Shown one piece after another: positions 20,745-32,097 of a stretch of 64,000 nt of DNA. The DNA is from Argyresthia goedartella (taxonomy: Eukaryota > Arthropoda > Insecta > Lepidoptera > Argyresthiidae), in the NCBI GenBank assembly GCA_949825045.1, contig OX463836.1, forward strand, positions 11,363,829 to 11,427,828, written 5' to 3'. Under the pieces are notes generated by a model that was given only the letters and a program-made list of their open reading frames with translations, ran no database searches and was not told where the DNA came from. A program made the position numbers and the translations under genes. Every line of letters begins with the position of its first letter. Position 1 is the first letter of the stretch.

Positions 20745-22734
20745 CAATCAATCAATCATTTTTATTTCGGAATACAAAGTTCCATAGTTTGTTAGTAGTA
20801 CTATTAATAACATGAACATAACAATAACACTTAAAATTATAATAAGATTCAATCAATTAAAATTAAAATGAAGTCATGCTAATAAAAAATCAAATTAGGT
20901 CATTACATTAAATTAGGTTATTTTACAATATTAATGAAATAAAATAAAAATAAATAAATTAAAATTTAACTGACACAAATTACAAATAACAATTAAATTC
21001 AATACATTCAGGTGGATTTATGCATTCATCTCATATAGATAGGCCTGCCCGTGGAACGGCTCAGTTTGCCACACACTGTGTTTGAGTATAGGTCCGTCGA
21101 GCCGACCCGCAATGACCTGCAGGATGCTGTTGGCGCTGCTACGCGTTCTGTTCAGTAAGGAGGCCGTCCTCTTACGTATGATGGCGTGAAATCCATCAGT
21201 ACGTGCCTCAACAAACATACCCGACGCACTACAGTAGCGCGGCAGCCCCAGCAACATCCTAAAAGCATTGTTGTACTGGACGCGCAGGGCGTTGAGAGCT
21301 TTTTGGGTATAGTTGACCCATAGGCTGCACGTGTAGAACGATTGACAATATGCCTTGAAGAGTGTGATTTTGACTGGCTTTGTACAACGTGCAAACCTAC
21401 GAGCCAGCATATTTGCCCTAACTGCCAAAGCCCTGCGCTCCCGCTCAATGTCTAGGTCATCCCTCAGGTTGTCTGTCACTATATGACCAAGGTACTTAAA
21501 ACACGTCACTCTTTTGAGTGTATTACCATACAGTCTCAAAGCCGGCACTTCACTCGGTAGTTTATTACCAGTCTTAAAGATCATAATCTCACTTTTTTGA
21601 CATTATATTTGATGCCATGTCTTTCTGCATATCGTTCACATGTTGTAAGTAATTTTCTCAAGCCCCCTGGTGACGGACTCAGCAGCACCATATCGTCTGC
21701 ATAGCTTAAGTTGTTGCAGCTTTTACCATCAACGTAGCATCCCGCATGCATACTGCTGAGTTCACCGACCAGATCGTTCACATACAGATTAAATAGCTTG
21801 GGCGATGTTAATCCCCCCTGCCTCACTCCACATTCCATCCGATACGCCTCCGAAAACTCATTTCCCCATTTTACTTTGTTGATTTGATTTTCATACCAAA
21901 ATTTAAAGATATTAACAATTTCCGCCGGTAGTTTAGACGCTCGACACTTATCCCACAAGATGTCATAACTTACAAGGTCAAATGCTTTTGAGAGATCTAA
22001 AAAACAGGCGTACACATTTGTTCTACGGTCAGTGTAGTATTTAACGGTGTGCTTGAGGCCCAGAATTGCACTTTCCGTAGAAAGCCCCGGCCTAAAGCCA
22101 AACTGTTCATCATTCAAACGGATGTGGGCGCTCAGCTGTGCGTCAAGCAGGCCGTCAAATACCTTTGCAATTATGGTTGCAAGCGAAATTGGTCTGTAAT
22201 TGTTCCTATCTGATATATCGCCAGTTTTGTTTTTAACAATGGGCACCACAATAGTTTCCATCATTTCACACGGAAGATATCCATGGCTGACACAGAGATT
22301 ATAAAATGTGGCTAATACTCTAGGTAGATGAGTCCCTGCATGTTTCAGGTGTTCAATGCTGAGCCCGTCGTGGCCCGGAGACTTCCCTCTGGACATGTTT
22401 TTAACAACTGTTGCTACGTCTTTAGGGCTGAATCGAGTCTCCAGATCACCCCGAAGCTGCTCAACATCACTCACCCTATTTGAAGGAACTATAGTAGATT
22501 GCACCTCGAAATGCTCACGAAATATGTTGGCTATTCCCTTCTGTTCCATAACCCCGTCAACAGATACCGGTAGGCTGGGTTTGCTATTGTGCTTGTTGGT
22601 AGACTTCCAGAATTTATTAAAATCTTTCGCCTTGTGATGTGTTGCCAGTATATCCATAGCTATTTGCTCCTGGTTATCCTGACACCACTTAAGCTTCGCC
22701 TTAAAAACCTTTCTACTTTCACTCATTTCCAGGT
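20745..22734 (-). mobile_element. LINE inserted in the satellite array
   Basis: A minus-strand LINE lacking its endonuclease and 5' part. Its 3' tail, on the plus strand CAATCAATCAATCA (20745-20758), corresponds to (TGAT)n. The satellite sequence ends at ACGTATT on the left and resumes at GTATTATACAGG on the right, so the target duplication is about 5 bp (GTATT). The tail and the reverse transcriptase style suggest an RTE- or Rex1/Babar-like clade, not certain. Confidence 0.88.
21018..22726 (-). pseudogene. LINE reverse transcriptase, one frameshift
   Basis: Two adjoining frames (21581-22726, 381 codons; 21018-21584, 188 codons) form one ORF2 split at a T6 run (21593-21598); a single missing base would explain the break. 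Motifs in order: KSPGHDGLSIEHLKHAG, NNYRPISLATIIAKVFD, EQFGFRPGLSTESA, FLDLSKAFDLVSYDIL, CGVRQGGLTSPKLFNLYVND, then the catalytic YADDMVLLSP near residue 341. The second frame carries FKYLGHIVTDNLRDD and a long C-terminal domain ending EMNA. There are no other stops over about 570 codons. A sequencing error in the homopolymer is a real alternative to a true mutation. Confidence 0.85.
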
Positions 22735-23808
22735 ATAGGTATTATACAGGCTGTAACAATAGATGAAGTTGCTATAGAACGTAAGCGCACGTATTATACA
22801 GGCTTTAACAATAGATGAAGTTGCTATAGAACGTAAGCGCACGTATTATACAGGCTGTAACAAAAGATGTAGTTGCTATAGAACGTAAGCGTACATATTA
22901 TACAGGCTGTAACAATAGATGAAGTTGCTATAGAACGTAAGCGCACGTATTATACAGGCTGTAACAATTGATGAAGTTGCTATAGAATGTAAGCGCACGT
23001 ATTATACAGGCTGTAACAAAAGATGTAGTTGCTATAGAACGTAAGCGTATGTATTATACAGGCTGTAACAATAGATGAAGTTGCTATAGAACGTAAGCGC
23101 ACGTATTATACAGGCTGTAAAAAAAGATGTAGTTGCTATAGAACGTAAGCGCACGTATTATACAGGCTGTAACTATAGATGAAGTTGCTATAGAACGTAA
23201 GCGTACGTATTATACAGGCTGTAACAATAGATGTAGTTGCTATAGAACGTAAGCGCACGTATTATACAGGCTGTAACAAAAGATGTAGTTGCTATAGAAC
23301 TTAAGCGTACGTGTTATATAGGCTGTAACAAAAGATGTAGTTGCTATAGAACGTAAGCGCAAGTATTATACAGGCTGTAACAAAAGATGTAGTTGCTATA
23401 GAACGTAAGCGCACTTATTATTCAGGCTGTAACAAAAGATGTAGTTGCTATAGAACATAAGCGCACTTATTATTCAGGCTGTAACAAAAGATGTAGTTGC
23501 TATAGAACGTAAGCGTACGTATTATACAGGCTGTAACAAAAGATGTCGTTGCTATAGAACGTAAGCGCACGTATTATACAGGCTTTAACAATAGTTGTAG
23601 TTGCTATAGAACGTAAGCGCACGTATTATACAGGCTGTAACAAAAGATGTAGTTGCTATAGAACGTAAGCGTACGTATTATACAGGCTGTAACAAAAGAT
23701 ATAGTTGCTATAGAACGTAAGCGCACGTATTATACAGGCTTTAACAATAGATGTAGTTGCTATAGAACGTAAGCGCACGTATTATACAGGCTGTAACAAA
23801 AGATGTAG
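22735..23808 (+). repeat. 52-bp satellite array, right part
   Basis: About 20 further 52-bp units. Variants are not random. GCGTACG and GCGCACG types and CAAAAGATGTAG and CAATAGATGAAG types recur in groups of about three, and a GGCTTTAACAATAG variant recurs three units apart near the right end. The array ends abruptly at AGATGTAGT|CATAG. Confidence 0.95.
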
Positions 23809-24194
23809 TCATAGTTTAAGAGGTTGTTAGGAACATAATTCTGAACAAATTTCACTACAAAACCGATTCGATCTGATTTAAAATTCAATTCGATATTTAC
23901 CCGAAAGGTCAGAGGAGGGTTATTGACTCCTCCTACAGACCATTTCAGGTAGACGTAGATAATGCATGTTTACTTCGCTTGCCTTCTATTGGCGCTCGGG
24001 ACCACTGCTCCGTCGCTCTTATGACTCATAGATAAGGGTGTGTTTGCTGTGACCGTTCTAACAGAGAGACGTTTTATGATATGAAAAATTGACAGGGTTG
24101 TTTTGCATACATATTGGGGTGCTCAAGGCGTCTACTTCTATGTATGGTCTGCGACTCCTCCATACGTTTTGGGCCGGGCTGCTGCTCTGATCAA
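23809..24194. other. No gene recognised
   Basis: Mixed-composition flank of the array, nothing recognised. Confidence 0.3.
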
Positions 24195-24860
24195 ATTCAA
24201 CTTCAAATTATCTTTATTACTGTAGATATGCTGTTGATATTAACATATACTTAACTGATTTTGCAGAAGAGAGCGATCCGATTTATTTATAAGCTATGTA
24301 ATAGACAATCTCCGAGAGATTTCTTCAAAGAAACCAAAATTCTAACAGTTGCAAGTCAATATATCTATGAAAAAATAATGTATGTGAGGAAAAATATCAG
24401 TAGCTTTAAAACCATTGATAGCCGCCGCAATGTGCAAACTAGAAATAGACGTAAACTTTCTTTTCTAATGTTTCTAAGACTCACAAAAGTTAGCAGTTCT
24501 TTTATGGGACACTGTATACGCTTCTACAATAAAATTCCGCAAGAAATAGAAAACTGGACTGCAGCTCGATTCAAAAAATGTATAAAGCACACTTTGTGCA
24601 ATAAGGCCTACTACAAAATTAACGACCATTTACAAGACACCGAAATCTGGCATTAAACCAGTTCATTGCACCCTATATATGTATCTATGTAATAATTAGG
24701 CACCTACTTAATGTTATATTATGCTTTCTTGATTATGTTATGACGATCATTAAGTCTCAATTTTTGTGGTATTATGAATAAAAATCCTTGAACTTGAACT
24801 AACAAACGTAATTTTTTACCTTCAATCTACATTGGACCACTGAGGGAGAAGGAAATCGGT
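24195..24860 (-). repeat. LINE 3' end remnant, split by another LINE
   Basis: Outer parts (24195-24255, 24800-24860) match, in order, the minus-strand LINE 3' end seen at 39000-39130: TTATTACTGTAGATAT...AACATATACTTA, then AAACGT...CTACATTGGACCACTG. The insertion at 24256-24799 interrupts it. Confidence 0.65.
24256..24799 (+). pseudogene. 5'-truncated LINE C-terminus, nested
   Basis: The frame 24261-24656 gives the last 130 residues of a LINE ORF2: QKRAIRFIYKLCNR, VASQYIYEKIMYVRKN and HCIRFYNKIPQEIENW. It closely parallels the C-terminus of the LINE at 28705-31556 but belongs to a different subfamily. A same-subfamily piece is at 51990-52275. The 3' end has AATAAAAATCCTTGAACTTG. A short TAAC duplication is possible at the ends (24252-24255, 24800-24803). 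Confidence 0.8.
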
Positions 24861-24939
24861 TTATAGTATAAGCATTTAGTATATTATTATAGTAATCATA
24901 TAATTTATTTTATTTATTATTTTATATATTGTATAAATA

Positions 24940-25100
24940 GGTCTAACCCTGCTCAGCAAACAACCTTTCCCACCTAAACCAGGTTTGCTGGAAGATTTCT
25001 CTTATTAGAGATATGCTCGCCTTTGTATACTATTTTTATGAATCTCTTGTTTTTATATGCTTTGTGTGCAATAAAGAAATTATGAATGAGTTTTCGGACC
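24940..25100 (+). repeat. LINE 3' untranslated end
   Basis: Plus-strand GGTTTGCTGGAAGATTTCTC, AGATATGCTCGCCTTTGTAT, then TTGTGTGCAATAAAGAAATT, a polyadenylation-signal-like end. This is the best-kept copy of this 3' end in the window. Confidence 0.6.
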
Positions 25101-25184
25101 CTTGTATGACTTGTTGTACACTGTAGGTACATTCTCGTACAGTAGAGAACTAACAACAACATAACATATCATAGCGCCACACTG

Positions 25185-25420
25185 TTTCCCATACGGGGTG
25201 GCAGGGGCAGTGTTAGCTAGTTATTCAATACTGCATTTTTCGTAACAGGGGGATAGCCCTTTGCCGCAGCTATGGAGTAATGAAGGCTTCCTTTACGATG
25301 TTTACCATCACCGTTAGAACTTCCGTAGAATGTACTGAAAATAAATTAGCGCCAAGATTCGATCCCGCACTTCCTGCGAGAGAAGCAAGCGTGAAACCCA
25401 CTAGACCACGGAGCTCTTAG
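25185..25420 (-). repeat. CCCATACGGGG fragment and tRNA-like SINE head
   Basis: 25185-25270 has CCCATACGGGGTGGCAGGGG. At 25340-25420 the minus strand reads GAGCTCCGTGGTCTAGTGGG and GCGGGATCGAATCTTGGCGC, resembling tRNA A- and B-boxes. It is probably a SINE head of another family rather than a tRNA gene, because the cloverleaf is not convincing. Confidence 0.45.
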
Positions 25421-25804
25421 AAAAACTATATAATGTACAAAGGCGAGCTTATCTCCAACTTTTGAATTGAATAGCCAAGTTGTTAAGTTAAAGGGGCTGT
25501 TTCAAATTGTCCGTATAAACCCATTTTGGTCATAGGGTTTATTCGGACAATATGAAGCAGGCCATAAATATATTTATAAGAACAAAATTGTTACTGATAA
25601 AATCTATATAAATGACTAAACCTCTCCGTAAGCTGAAAACAACATCTCATTGAACAACTTTTAAATTAATAAAAGAAGTAAAGTTTCGAAACTACGTGAA
25701 AAGGCGAGCTTTTTTATAAAAGCTCAAGAAAAGAGAACTGAGCGAACTTGAGAACGGTACTTGACTTGGAAAAAGAACAAGCAATATTAACTAAATATTA
25801 TATT
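25421..25804. other. No gene; short LINE-end trace
   Basis: 25435-25465 contains GTACAAAGGCGAGCTTATCT, a trace of the LINE 3' end family. The rest is not recognised. Confidence 0.35.
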
Positions 25805-26045
25805 GGCAGTGAACCTGCCTACGAAGTCAAGGGTCCCGGGTTTGAGTCCCGGTGGGGGCAAATATTTTTTTGATGAGAACGGATGTTTGTACCCTAGTCA
25901 TGGTTGCTTATCTGTCTAACTATAATATTTATCTATATAAGTATGTGTATCGTTATCTAGTACCCAAGATACAAGGAATCCTAGTTTGGGGCTATATCAA
26001 TGTGTGTAAATAGTATCCAAGGTATTATATTATTATTATTATTAT
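25805..26045 (+). mobile_element. SINE family 1, copy 3, 5'-truncated
   Basis: Starts within the tRNA-like head (GGCAGTGAACCTGCC), keeps the B-box GGGTTTGAGTCCCGG, the body and an (ATT)n tail. Confidence 0.82.
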
Positions 26046-26414
26046 ACTGACAATAAGAATAAAATACTTTTAGCGAACAAAATAAATATTGATTGGACGA
26101 GAAGAGAGACACTCCTAAGGAGCAATAAACACCAAGTTAAAAACTTAAAAAACGACTTCAAATTCTTGCCGTATTTTTTCCTCCCCGATCAGAATGCGAA
26201 CGTCACGAAAAGTCCTCATCAAAACTTTTGCGGAAACCATCACAAACCAAAACGTCATCTGTGTACATACCTACATAATCTTTGTTTTAGTTGATTTTCC
26301 CAAAAAGCGATTTAATATCAATTTTAGTATAATTTTGTTACAAACGTATAAAAAACAAAGTCGAATTGAGAATCTCCTCCATTTTGAGGTCAGTTAAACC
26401 ACAGTTAAACAGTT
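26046..26414. other. No gene recognised
   Basis: A short open frame (26194-26397) without a domain. AT-rich. Confidence 0.3.
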
Positions 26415-26705
26415 CTTGGATATTTATAAGTGTGTGGTGTCGCTGTTTCTGGTTCCCTTGACACTAGGGTTGCCAGATTTTTTTTCGACAAATATTGTAT
26501 ATGGCGGTTAAATGGATTAAAAAATAAAGTATGCATAGTAAAACATATTTAAGTTAAAATATAGTACTGCAGCGTACTTTATAAAGTACGCAGAGTATTA
26601 TAAATTAAAAAGTACGCAGACCCAAAATATAGTACAATACTATATAATATAGTACGTCTGGCAACCTTTCTTGACACAGGGTATTCTAGATATTTATGTG
26701 GAAAA
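26415..26705 (+). mobile_element. SINE family 2 fragment split by a MITE
   Basis: GGTGTCGCTGTTTCTGGTTC precedes and CTTGACACAGGGTATTCTAG follows a 205-bp insert. Joined across the insert, it is the ordinary family 2 sequence. Confidence 0.75.
26465..26669. repeat. hAT-like MITE with 8-bp duplication
   Basis: Flanked by CTTGACAC on both sides (26457-26464, 26670-26677). Termini TAGGGTTGCCAGAT and AAAGGTTGCCAGAC (read inward) share GGTTGCCAGA. An 8-bp duplication and a T/CAGGGTTGCC start are typical of hAT elements. The interior is AT-rich and non-coding. Confidence 0.82.
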
Positions 26706-27369
26706 AAAAATGCAAACATAACTCAGTGCGTTCTGAGAAGCTTAATGGAACAAACATACAGTGCCAAAAGCTTTGCGTAATCTTCCCCATTCAGTAAGTA
26801 CTTCGTTTTTAATTATGCTGTTTTTTTTAGTCTAATTGGGGTCCTAGTAGCTGAAGATAATACAATTATACTTCTGTTAATGAGCTTTGCGAAATAAATT
26901 TCTCTAACGAGGCATAAGGTGTGTGCTTTTAATTCAAAAGGAAAACTCCTTAGGAAGCTTTTAAGATCTTCTTCGCAGTTTTTAGGACAATTAATTGTAA
27001 ATAAGAATCCGCGTCTTGTAATAAATTCACTAAATGTACGATTAATAAATCTATATTGCGGGTTTTATAGATTACAATATTAATCTTCTCATTAAAATAA
27101 CGAGTTCAGATTTTTTATTTATTGAGTTTGATCATGCCGTATTAACATTTTTTAAATTATTTTAACTAATTGGTTCGCTCAATAGTATTAGTTTTCACGT
27201 TATCTTATTTATTTATTTATAAATATTACAATTTAACCTCATTACAGGTCAACCTATTTCGGGGCTAAACCAAACCATATTTAAGAAAAATAACATTAGG
27301 GTATATATTTTTTATATGTATAGCACTATATCTGTACGATATATAGGTAGGTATAGGAAGTTATATTAA
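26706..27369. other. AT-rich, no gene recognised
   Basis: Nothing recognised; AT-rich throughout. Confidence 0.3.
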
Positions 27370-27540
27370 CCACTAGCTGATGCCCGCAACTTCATCTGCG
27401 TGTTCATAAAATACCTCTGTGCTAAATTTCATTCAAATACGTTCAGCCGTTTTAGAGTTATTGAGGCACAAACACACAAACATCCCAACATCTAAACATC
27501 GCTATTTTCACATCTATAATATTAATAATTGGATTAGAGA
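27370..27540 (+). repeat. Common insect repeat tail, copy 1
   Basis: Reads TGATGCCCGCAACTTCATCT, then AAATTTCATTCAAATACGTTCAG..., ACACAAACATC and ATAATATTAATAATTGGAT. This resembles a widespread lepidopteran LINE/SINE tail. A second copy is at 27885-28115. Confidence 0.55.
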
Positions 27541-27789
27541 AATGATGCGGTGCGCTAACATGGATTGATATTTTTATAAATGTATTAAATTGAGTGGATA
27601 AATCACTTCTCACGCTCAGATATCACCAAACATTGTTGCCTTATATTCTTCCACTCATCAGCAAACAAATCGCACCAGGGAGCGGCTTCCAGCAACGAGT
27701 TGAAGCGCAGCAACGAAGGCCTGCGCAAGCGCTGCTAGTAATGATTTGATCAAATTATGACGATAAATTATTCAAATAACAGACAAGTG
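27541..27789. other. No gene recognised
   Basis: Nothing recognised. Confidence 0.3.
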
Positions 27790-28115
27790 GCCTTTGAGGC
27801 GTTTTGGTTCGAGGCTCGGTCTACCGGGTTCAAATCCCGGCTGGGGAAAAACCATCCCATAAAAAATCACCCAAGCATATACTGCTGGTGCCCACCACTT
27901 TGTCTGCGTGTACCTAGGTATTGTCATTGACCAAGAAAACATTACCCTCCTTCTGATGCAGTCGGATAAAAAGTATCCTATATGTTAATCTAGCTCATAA
28001 ACTATGTGTGAGTTAAATTACATTCAAATCCGAACAGCCGTTTAAGCGTGATTGGGGCACAAACACACAAACATCTAAACATCGCTACTTTAATATTTAT
28101 AATATTATTGGGATG
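27790..28115 (+). mobile_element. SINE-like: tRNA-type B-box plus repeat tail
   Basis: 27820-27846 reads ACCGGGTTCAAATCCCGGCT, a good B-box. It is followed by the same tail as at 27370-27540 (CCACTTTGTCTGCGTG, ACATTCAAATCCG, ATTTATAATATTATTGGGAT). The A-box half is poor. Probably a tRNA-headed SINE with a LINE-derived tail. Confidence 0.5.
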
Positions 28116-28185
28116 ACGTCGCTGTTTCTGGTTCCCACGATACCAGGTATCCTAGTGTGGGGCCAGAAGCAAATATATAATGTCT
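28112..28185 (+). mobile_element. SINE family 2 fragment
   Basis: GACGTCGCTGTTTCTGGTTC and ATCCTAGTGTGGGGCCAGAA; only the 3' part is present. Confidence 0.65.
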
Positions 28186-28189
28186 ATGT

Positions 28190-28480
28190 TTTAACACCCT
28201 TATTAGCTTTACCCAACTATGTAATGGAATCTTGCAAGTTAAATTTGACCGATTTCCTGGTTGCCGATTGAGCTCAAATTTGGAATAATTGTGTGAATTC
28301 GGTGACAAAGCAATATCTTGATACCGTCGAGCTGATCTGACGATGGAGCCGGATGGTGGTCACAGTAACTCTGTAATAAAATAGTGCAATCCTACCGAGT
28401 TTGGACTCTTTATAATAGTCTTGGCGAGTAGTTGACGGATTAGTTAGGGTATGGAGCTGATCTGATGACCGGACCTGAAA
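28190..28480 (+). repeat. Repeat with AAGTTAAATTTGAC and GATGGAGCCGGA
   Basis: Matches the minus strand of 34240-34430 (CTTGCAAGTTAAATTTGAC, ATCTGACGATGGAGCC) and is related to 41090-41500. It is a recurrent lepidopteran-type interspersed repeat of unknown class. Confidence 0.5.
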
Positions 28481-28554
28481 GAGGATAGTGGAACTATTTT
28501 TATTTAGTTATAAAGTTTATTTATGAATAACGTTAAAAAACACCGATACCACGG

Positions 28555-28704
28555 TGCGCTATTTTTATAATAATAATAATAATAAATAAATAAATATTAG
28601 AATACAATCTTATATAAATCGAACTAGGCCCATATTAAGCTCAAGCAAGCAACAAGACTTAGCTTGTGTTATGGGTACTAGACGACGATATATTTGATAA
28701 TATA
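28555..28704 (-). mobile_element. SINE family 3, first half of a split copy
   Basis: (ATA)n tail then ATGGGTACTAGACGACGATA, ending at the 9-bp site GATAATATA (28696-28704). It continues at 31557, where the head side (CGGGATTCGAATCTACCCGC) is found. The 28705-31556 LINE split it. Confidence 0.75.
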
Positions 28705-31177
28705 TTTGGAATCCGTCCTAACTATTTCATCACACAGTAAGAAACGATTAATTATATGTGGTGACTTTAATGTTAATCTGTTAGAAAGAACTACTCTCAG
28801 CGTTAGATTAATAAATCTTTTCTCATCATTTAGGCTTAGCCATTTATTTATGGAGCCAACAAGAGTGACTGCTACTAGTGCTACATGCATTGACAACATT
28901 TTTACTGATGTTATTCCAATCAGTAAAAGTGTTATCAGTGAATTGGATTCAGATCATTTAGGTCAATTATTTCAATTTGATTCTATTAGAGAACCTGTCA
29001 TTAAAAAGAAAATTTCGTTTGTGCCAATAACTGCTGACCGGTTAGAAAGAATGAGATACTCTTTAGCCCAGGAACTACCGTTTTTGGCTGCTGAACAGTC
29101 TCCTAATATAATGTATAACTTATTCTTTGAAACCTTTATGAAACAGTACAGCGCGATATTCACTTCAAAATCGGTTGTGGTTAGTGGTTCAAACGACTTT
29201 AGTACGTGGGCTACTGCAGAGTTGCATAAACGCAGGCAAGCATTGTATGCATTGTATGAGGAACGACGGTTCAACATGAGTGACGAATTTAAAGAACAAG
29301 TCAAACAGTTCTCCAAACAATTTAAATTAGACTGTCATACAGCTAAACGTAATTTTCTGAGTAGTAAAATTAAGAATAGTTCCGATGTTATAAAAACGAC
29401 TTGGAAAATAATTAATGAGGAGGCCGGTCGTAGTAAAAAAGCGAGTCACGATTACGAACTAAAAATCAATGGACAGCTTACGAGTTCTAGCTTAGAAGTT
29501 GCAACTGAATTTGAATCGTTTTTTACTAATGCACCGGCTTCCACGACTAAGTATTTAAATTCGTCAGCTTTGTCTGCTGTTGCAATATTAAAAGATAATG
29601 TCTCAGAGTGTGCTTCATACTTGAATTTTAAGCACGTCACAAGTTCAGATGTCGTAAAGGCATTTAAATTGATAAATGTTAAGAAAACGAATGATCTTTG
29701 GGGACTCTCTGGTCACGTCGTTAAATCCCTGATCGAATTAATTGCACCTGACCTAGCGGTCATTTTCAACAATTGTATAGACTGCGGTGAATTTCCTGAT
29801 TTAATGAAACAAAGTAAGATAATTCCCCTCTTCAAAGCAGGTAGTACTCAAGACCCCACCAATTTCAGACCTATATCAATACTACCAACTTTTAGTAAAT
29901 TTTTTGAGAAATTAATCTTATCACAGCTATTACATCATTTTGAATCAAATAAGCTAATGCATAACAAACAGTTTGGATTCACTCGCGGTCGTTCAACAAC
30001 AGATGCCGGAATTCAGTTCATTGAAAGTATTTTTGATGCCTGGGAAGAATCACAAGATCCCCTAGGCATTTTTTGTGACTTATCTAAGGCTTTTGATTGC
30101 GTTTTTCATGAAACATTGATCAGGAAATTACATCATTATGGAGTTAGAGACACGTCATTGAATTTGTTAAAATCTTATCTGAACGGAAGAATACAAAGGG
30201 TAGACGTAAACGGAGAACGATCACCAGGATCATTGGTTTCTTTGGGCGTGCCACAGGGCTCAATATTGGGACCCTTCCTATTCCTCATCTATATAAACGA
30301 CTTACCCTATCTAGAAAGGGACTGTCATGATATGGTACTGTTTGCTGATGACACCTCACTTATTTTTAAAACAAAGCGAAACCAACACGCTACTGATGAT
30401 CACGTGAACAATACCATATCAAGAGTGGTAAATTGGTTTAATGTTAATAATTTGCTATTAAATGAGAAAAAGACTAAATGTGTTAAGTTTCTTACTACTA
30501 ACGTTAAAAATAATCAGACATGTATAACAATTAAAAATGAGGAATTGGAATTGGTAACCAGCACAGTGTTTCTAGGTATAACGTTGGATTCCAAACTCCA
30601 ATGGGGTCCACATATTGATAAGCTATCGAACAGACTGAGCTCTGCAGCTTTTGCATGCAGGAAAATCCGTCACTTGACAGATTTAAAAACAGCCAGATTA
30701 GTTTATTTTAGTTATTTTCATAGTATTATGTCCTACGGTATTCTGCTCTGGGGCAGTGCTGCTGACATAAATACTATTTTTGTGCTGCAAAAGCGGGCTG
30801 TTCGTGCGATTTATAAAATGAATAATAGAGATTCTCTTAGAAATAAGTTTAAAGAAGTAAATATATTGACAGTCCATAGTCAATACATTTACGAGAATAT
30901 TATGTATGTCCATAAGAACATTGTTAACTTTCGAAGAAACTGTGATATACATAACTTTAATACTAGAAACAAGGACAAACTTGCAGTGCCCACTACTCGG
31001 CTCCATAAAATAAAAAACTCGTTCAAGGGTAATTGTGTAAGATTTTACAATAAACTCCCAAGCACTTTGACAGATCTATCAATTAATAAGTTCAAGAAAT
31101 ACATCAAGCAAAGGCTTATTTCTAAAGCTTACTACAGTATTAAAGAGTACATAGACGATAAAAATGCTTGGGACTGA
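28705..31177 (+). CDS. LINE ORF2: end of endonuclease plus reverse transcriptase
   Basis: About 820 codons open without interruption. The frame reads in from the flanking SINE (nominal start 28694), so no true start is present. Near the beginning ICGDFNVNLL is the late endonuclease motif; the catalytic first half is lost. Reverse transcriptase follows: PTNFRPISILPTFSKFFEK, then KQFGFTRGRSTTDA (about residue 424), FCDLSKAFDCVFHETL, GVPQGSILGP, and the catalytic LFADDTSLIF at about residue 549. After it come FLGITLDSKLQWGPH and the C-terminal QKRAVRAIYKMNNRD...YSIKEYIDD. In life the protein nicks DNA and copies its RNA at the nick. This copy lacks the nicking half but is otherwise unbroken, so it is young. 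The CR1/Daphne placement is a judgement from motif style. Confidence 0.88.
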
Positions 31178-31556
31178 ATTGTTCTAATTAATTGTGAGCA
31201 TCCTCACTGCCAGAGTTTCTTTTACTGGACACTTGGAGGCCTTTTACACCTCCAAAGATTAATTTAATTATACAACTCTTGACTGTGGGGACCATTTACA
31301 TCTCCGATTATCATTGTATTATTGACTAAAGAGACTATACATCTCTGTTATTTATATTTTAATTATTTTATTATGACATTTGAGACTCTTTACATCTCTC
31401 AGAAACAATAATTAAGTACTTTTTTTTTCTGATAATAATAATAAATAATACCAAATGTTCTGTAAAAAATGAAATGAAATGACATGTGAAAGTGCCCTTG
31501 TGGCCTATTTACAGAATAAACGTTTTGAGTTTGAGTTTGAGTTTGAGTTTGATAGA
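28705..31556 (+). mobile_element. CR1/Daphne-like LINE, 5'-truncated, nested in a SINE
   Basis: Bounded by the 9-bp duplication GATAATATA (28696-28704, 31557-31565). It starts inside the endonuclease domain and ends in a (GTTTGA)n tail (31525-31556). The 3' region 31178-31520 is non-coding and includes repeated 'CTTTACACCTCC/CATCTC' blocks. Confidence 0.9.
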
Positions 31557-31680
31557 GATAATATACATACATAATACATAGAAAACATCTAAGACTAAGA
31601 ACCAAATATTCATGCTCATCACACAAATATTACCTAAACTTACCGGGATTCGAATCTACCCGCTAGGCTAAACCGGTCGT
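31557..31680 (-). mobile_element. SINE family 3, second half of the split copy
   Basis: Starts with the duplicated GATAATATA, then ACATAGAAAACATCTAAGAC, ATGCTCATCACACAAATATT and the tRNA-like head CGGGATTCGAATCTACCCGC...CCGGTCGTCA. The central part of the head is deleted compared with 47138-47325. Confidence 0.75.
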
Positions 31681-32097
31681 CATGTAACGATAACTTGTCG
31701 GTAATAACATTTTCTGGTATTTTCTGGCCAAGACCGGAAAAAACTGACGACGCACCCCTTGATACCTCAACATCTATTAAACCAACATGAAATTTGGCAT
31801 GACATTATCTTTAAGTTTTCAGCTGTGCATTTGGACTAATGACGTTTTTTTAATGCTCCAAATGTGCAAGAATTGTTTCAAAAACGACACGTTGTTAGTA
31901 ACGCCCTGAAGAGTTCTCGACGTGAACAGAAGACACAGTATACAACAGATTGGGCCATGGACTCTTTTCATTTATTCATTGGCCCATTATGTTTTAGGGC
32001 TCCGTACCTAAATGAGGCCAATTACCATAGGATAATTGACTATCTATCCCCGCATTCACTACATTGTATATCTGAATATCGCAGGGCTCTTTTAAAT
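31681..32097. other. No gene recognised
   Basis: A short open frame at 31864-32169 has no recognised domain. GGGCTCCGTACCTAAATGAG at 31998 may be a trace of the GGGTTCCGTACC repeat. Confidence 0.3.

Noticed and set aside
20511..23808. Regular 52-bp repeats as a CRISPR array
   Set aside because: Units are directly joined with no unique spacers, there are no cas genes, and the DNA is from an animal genome.
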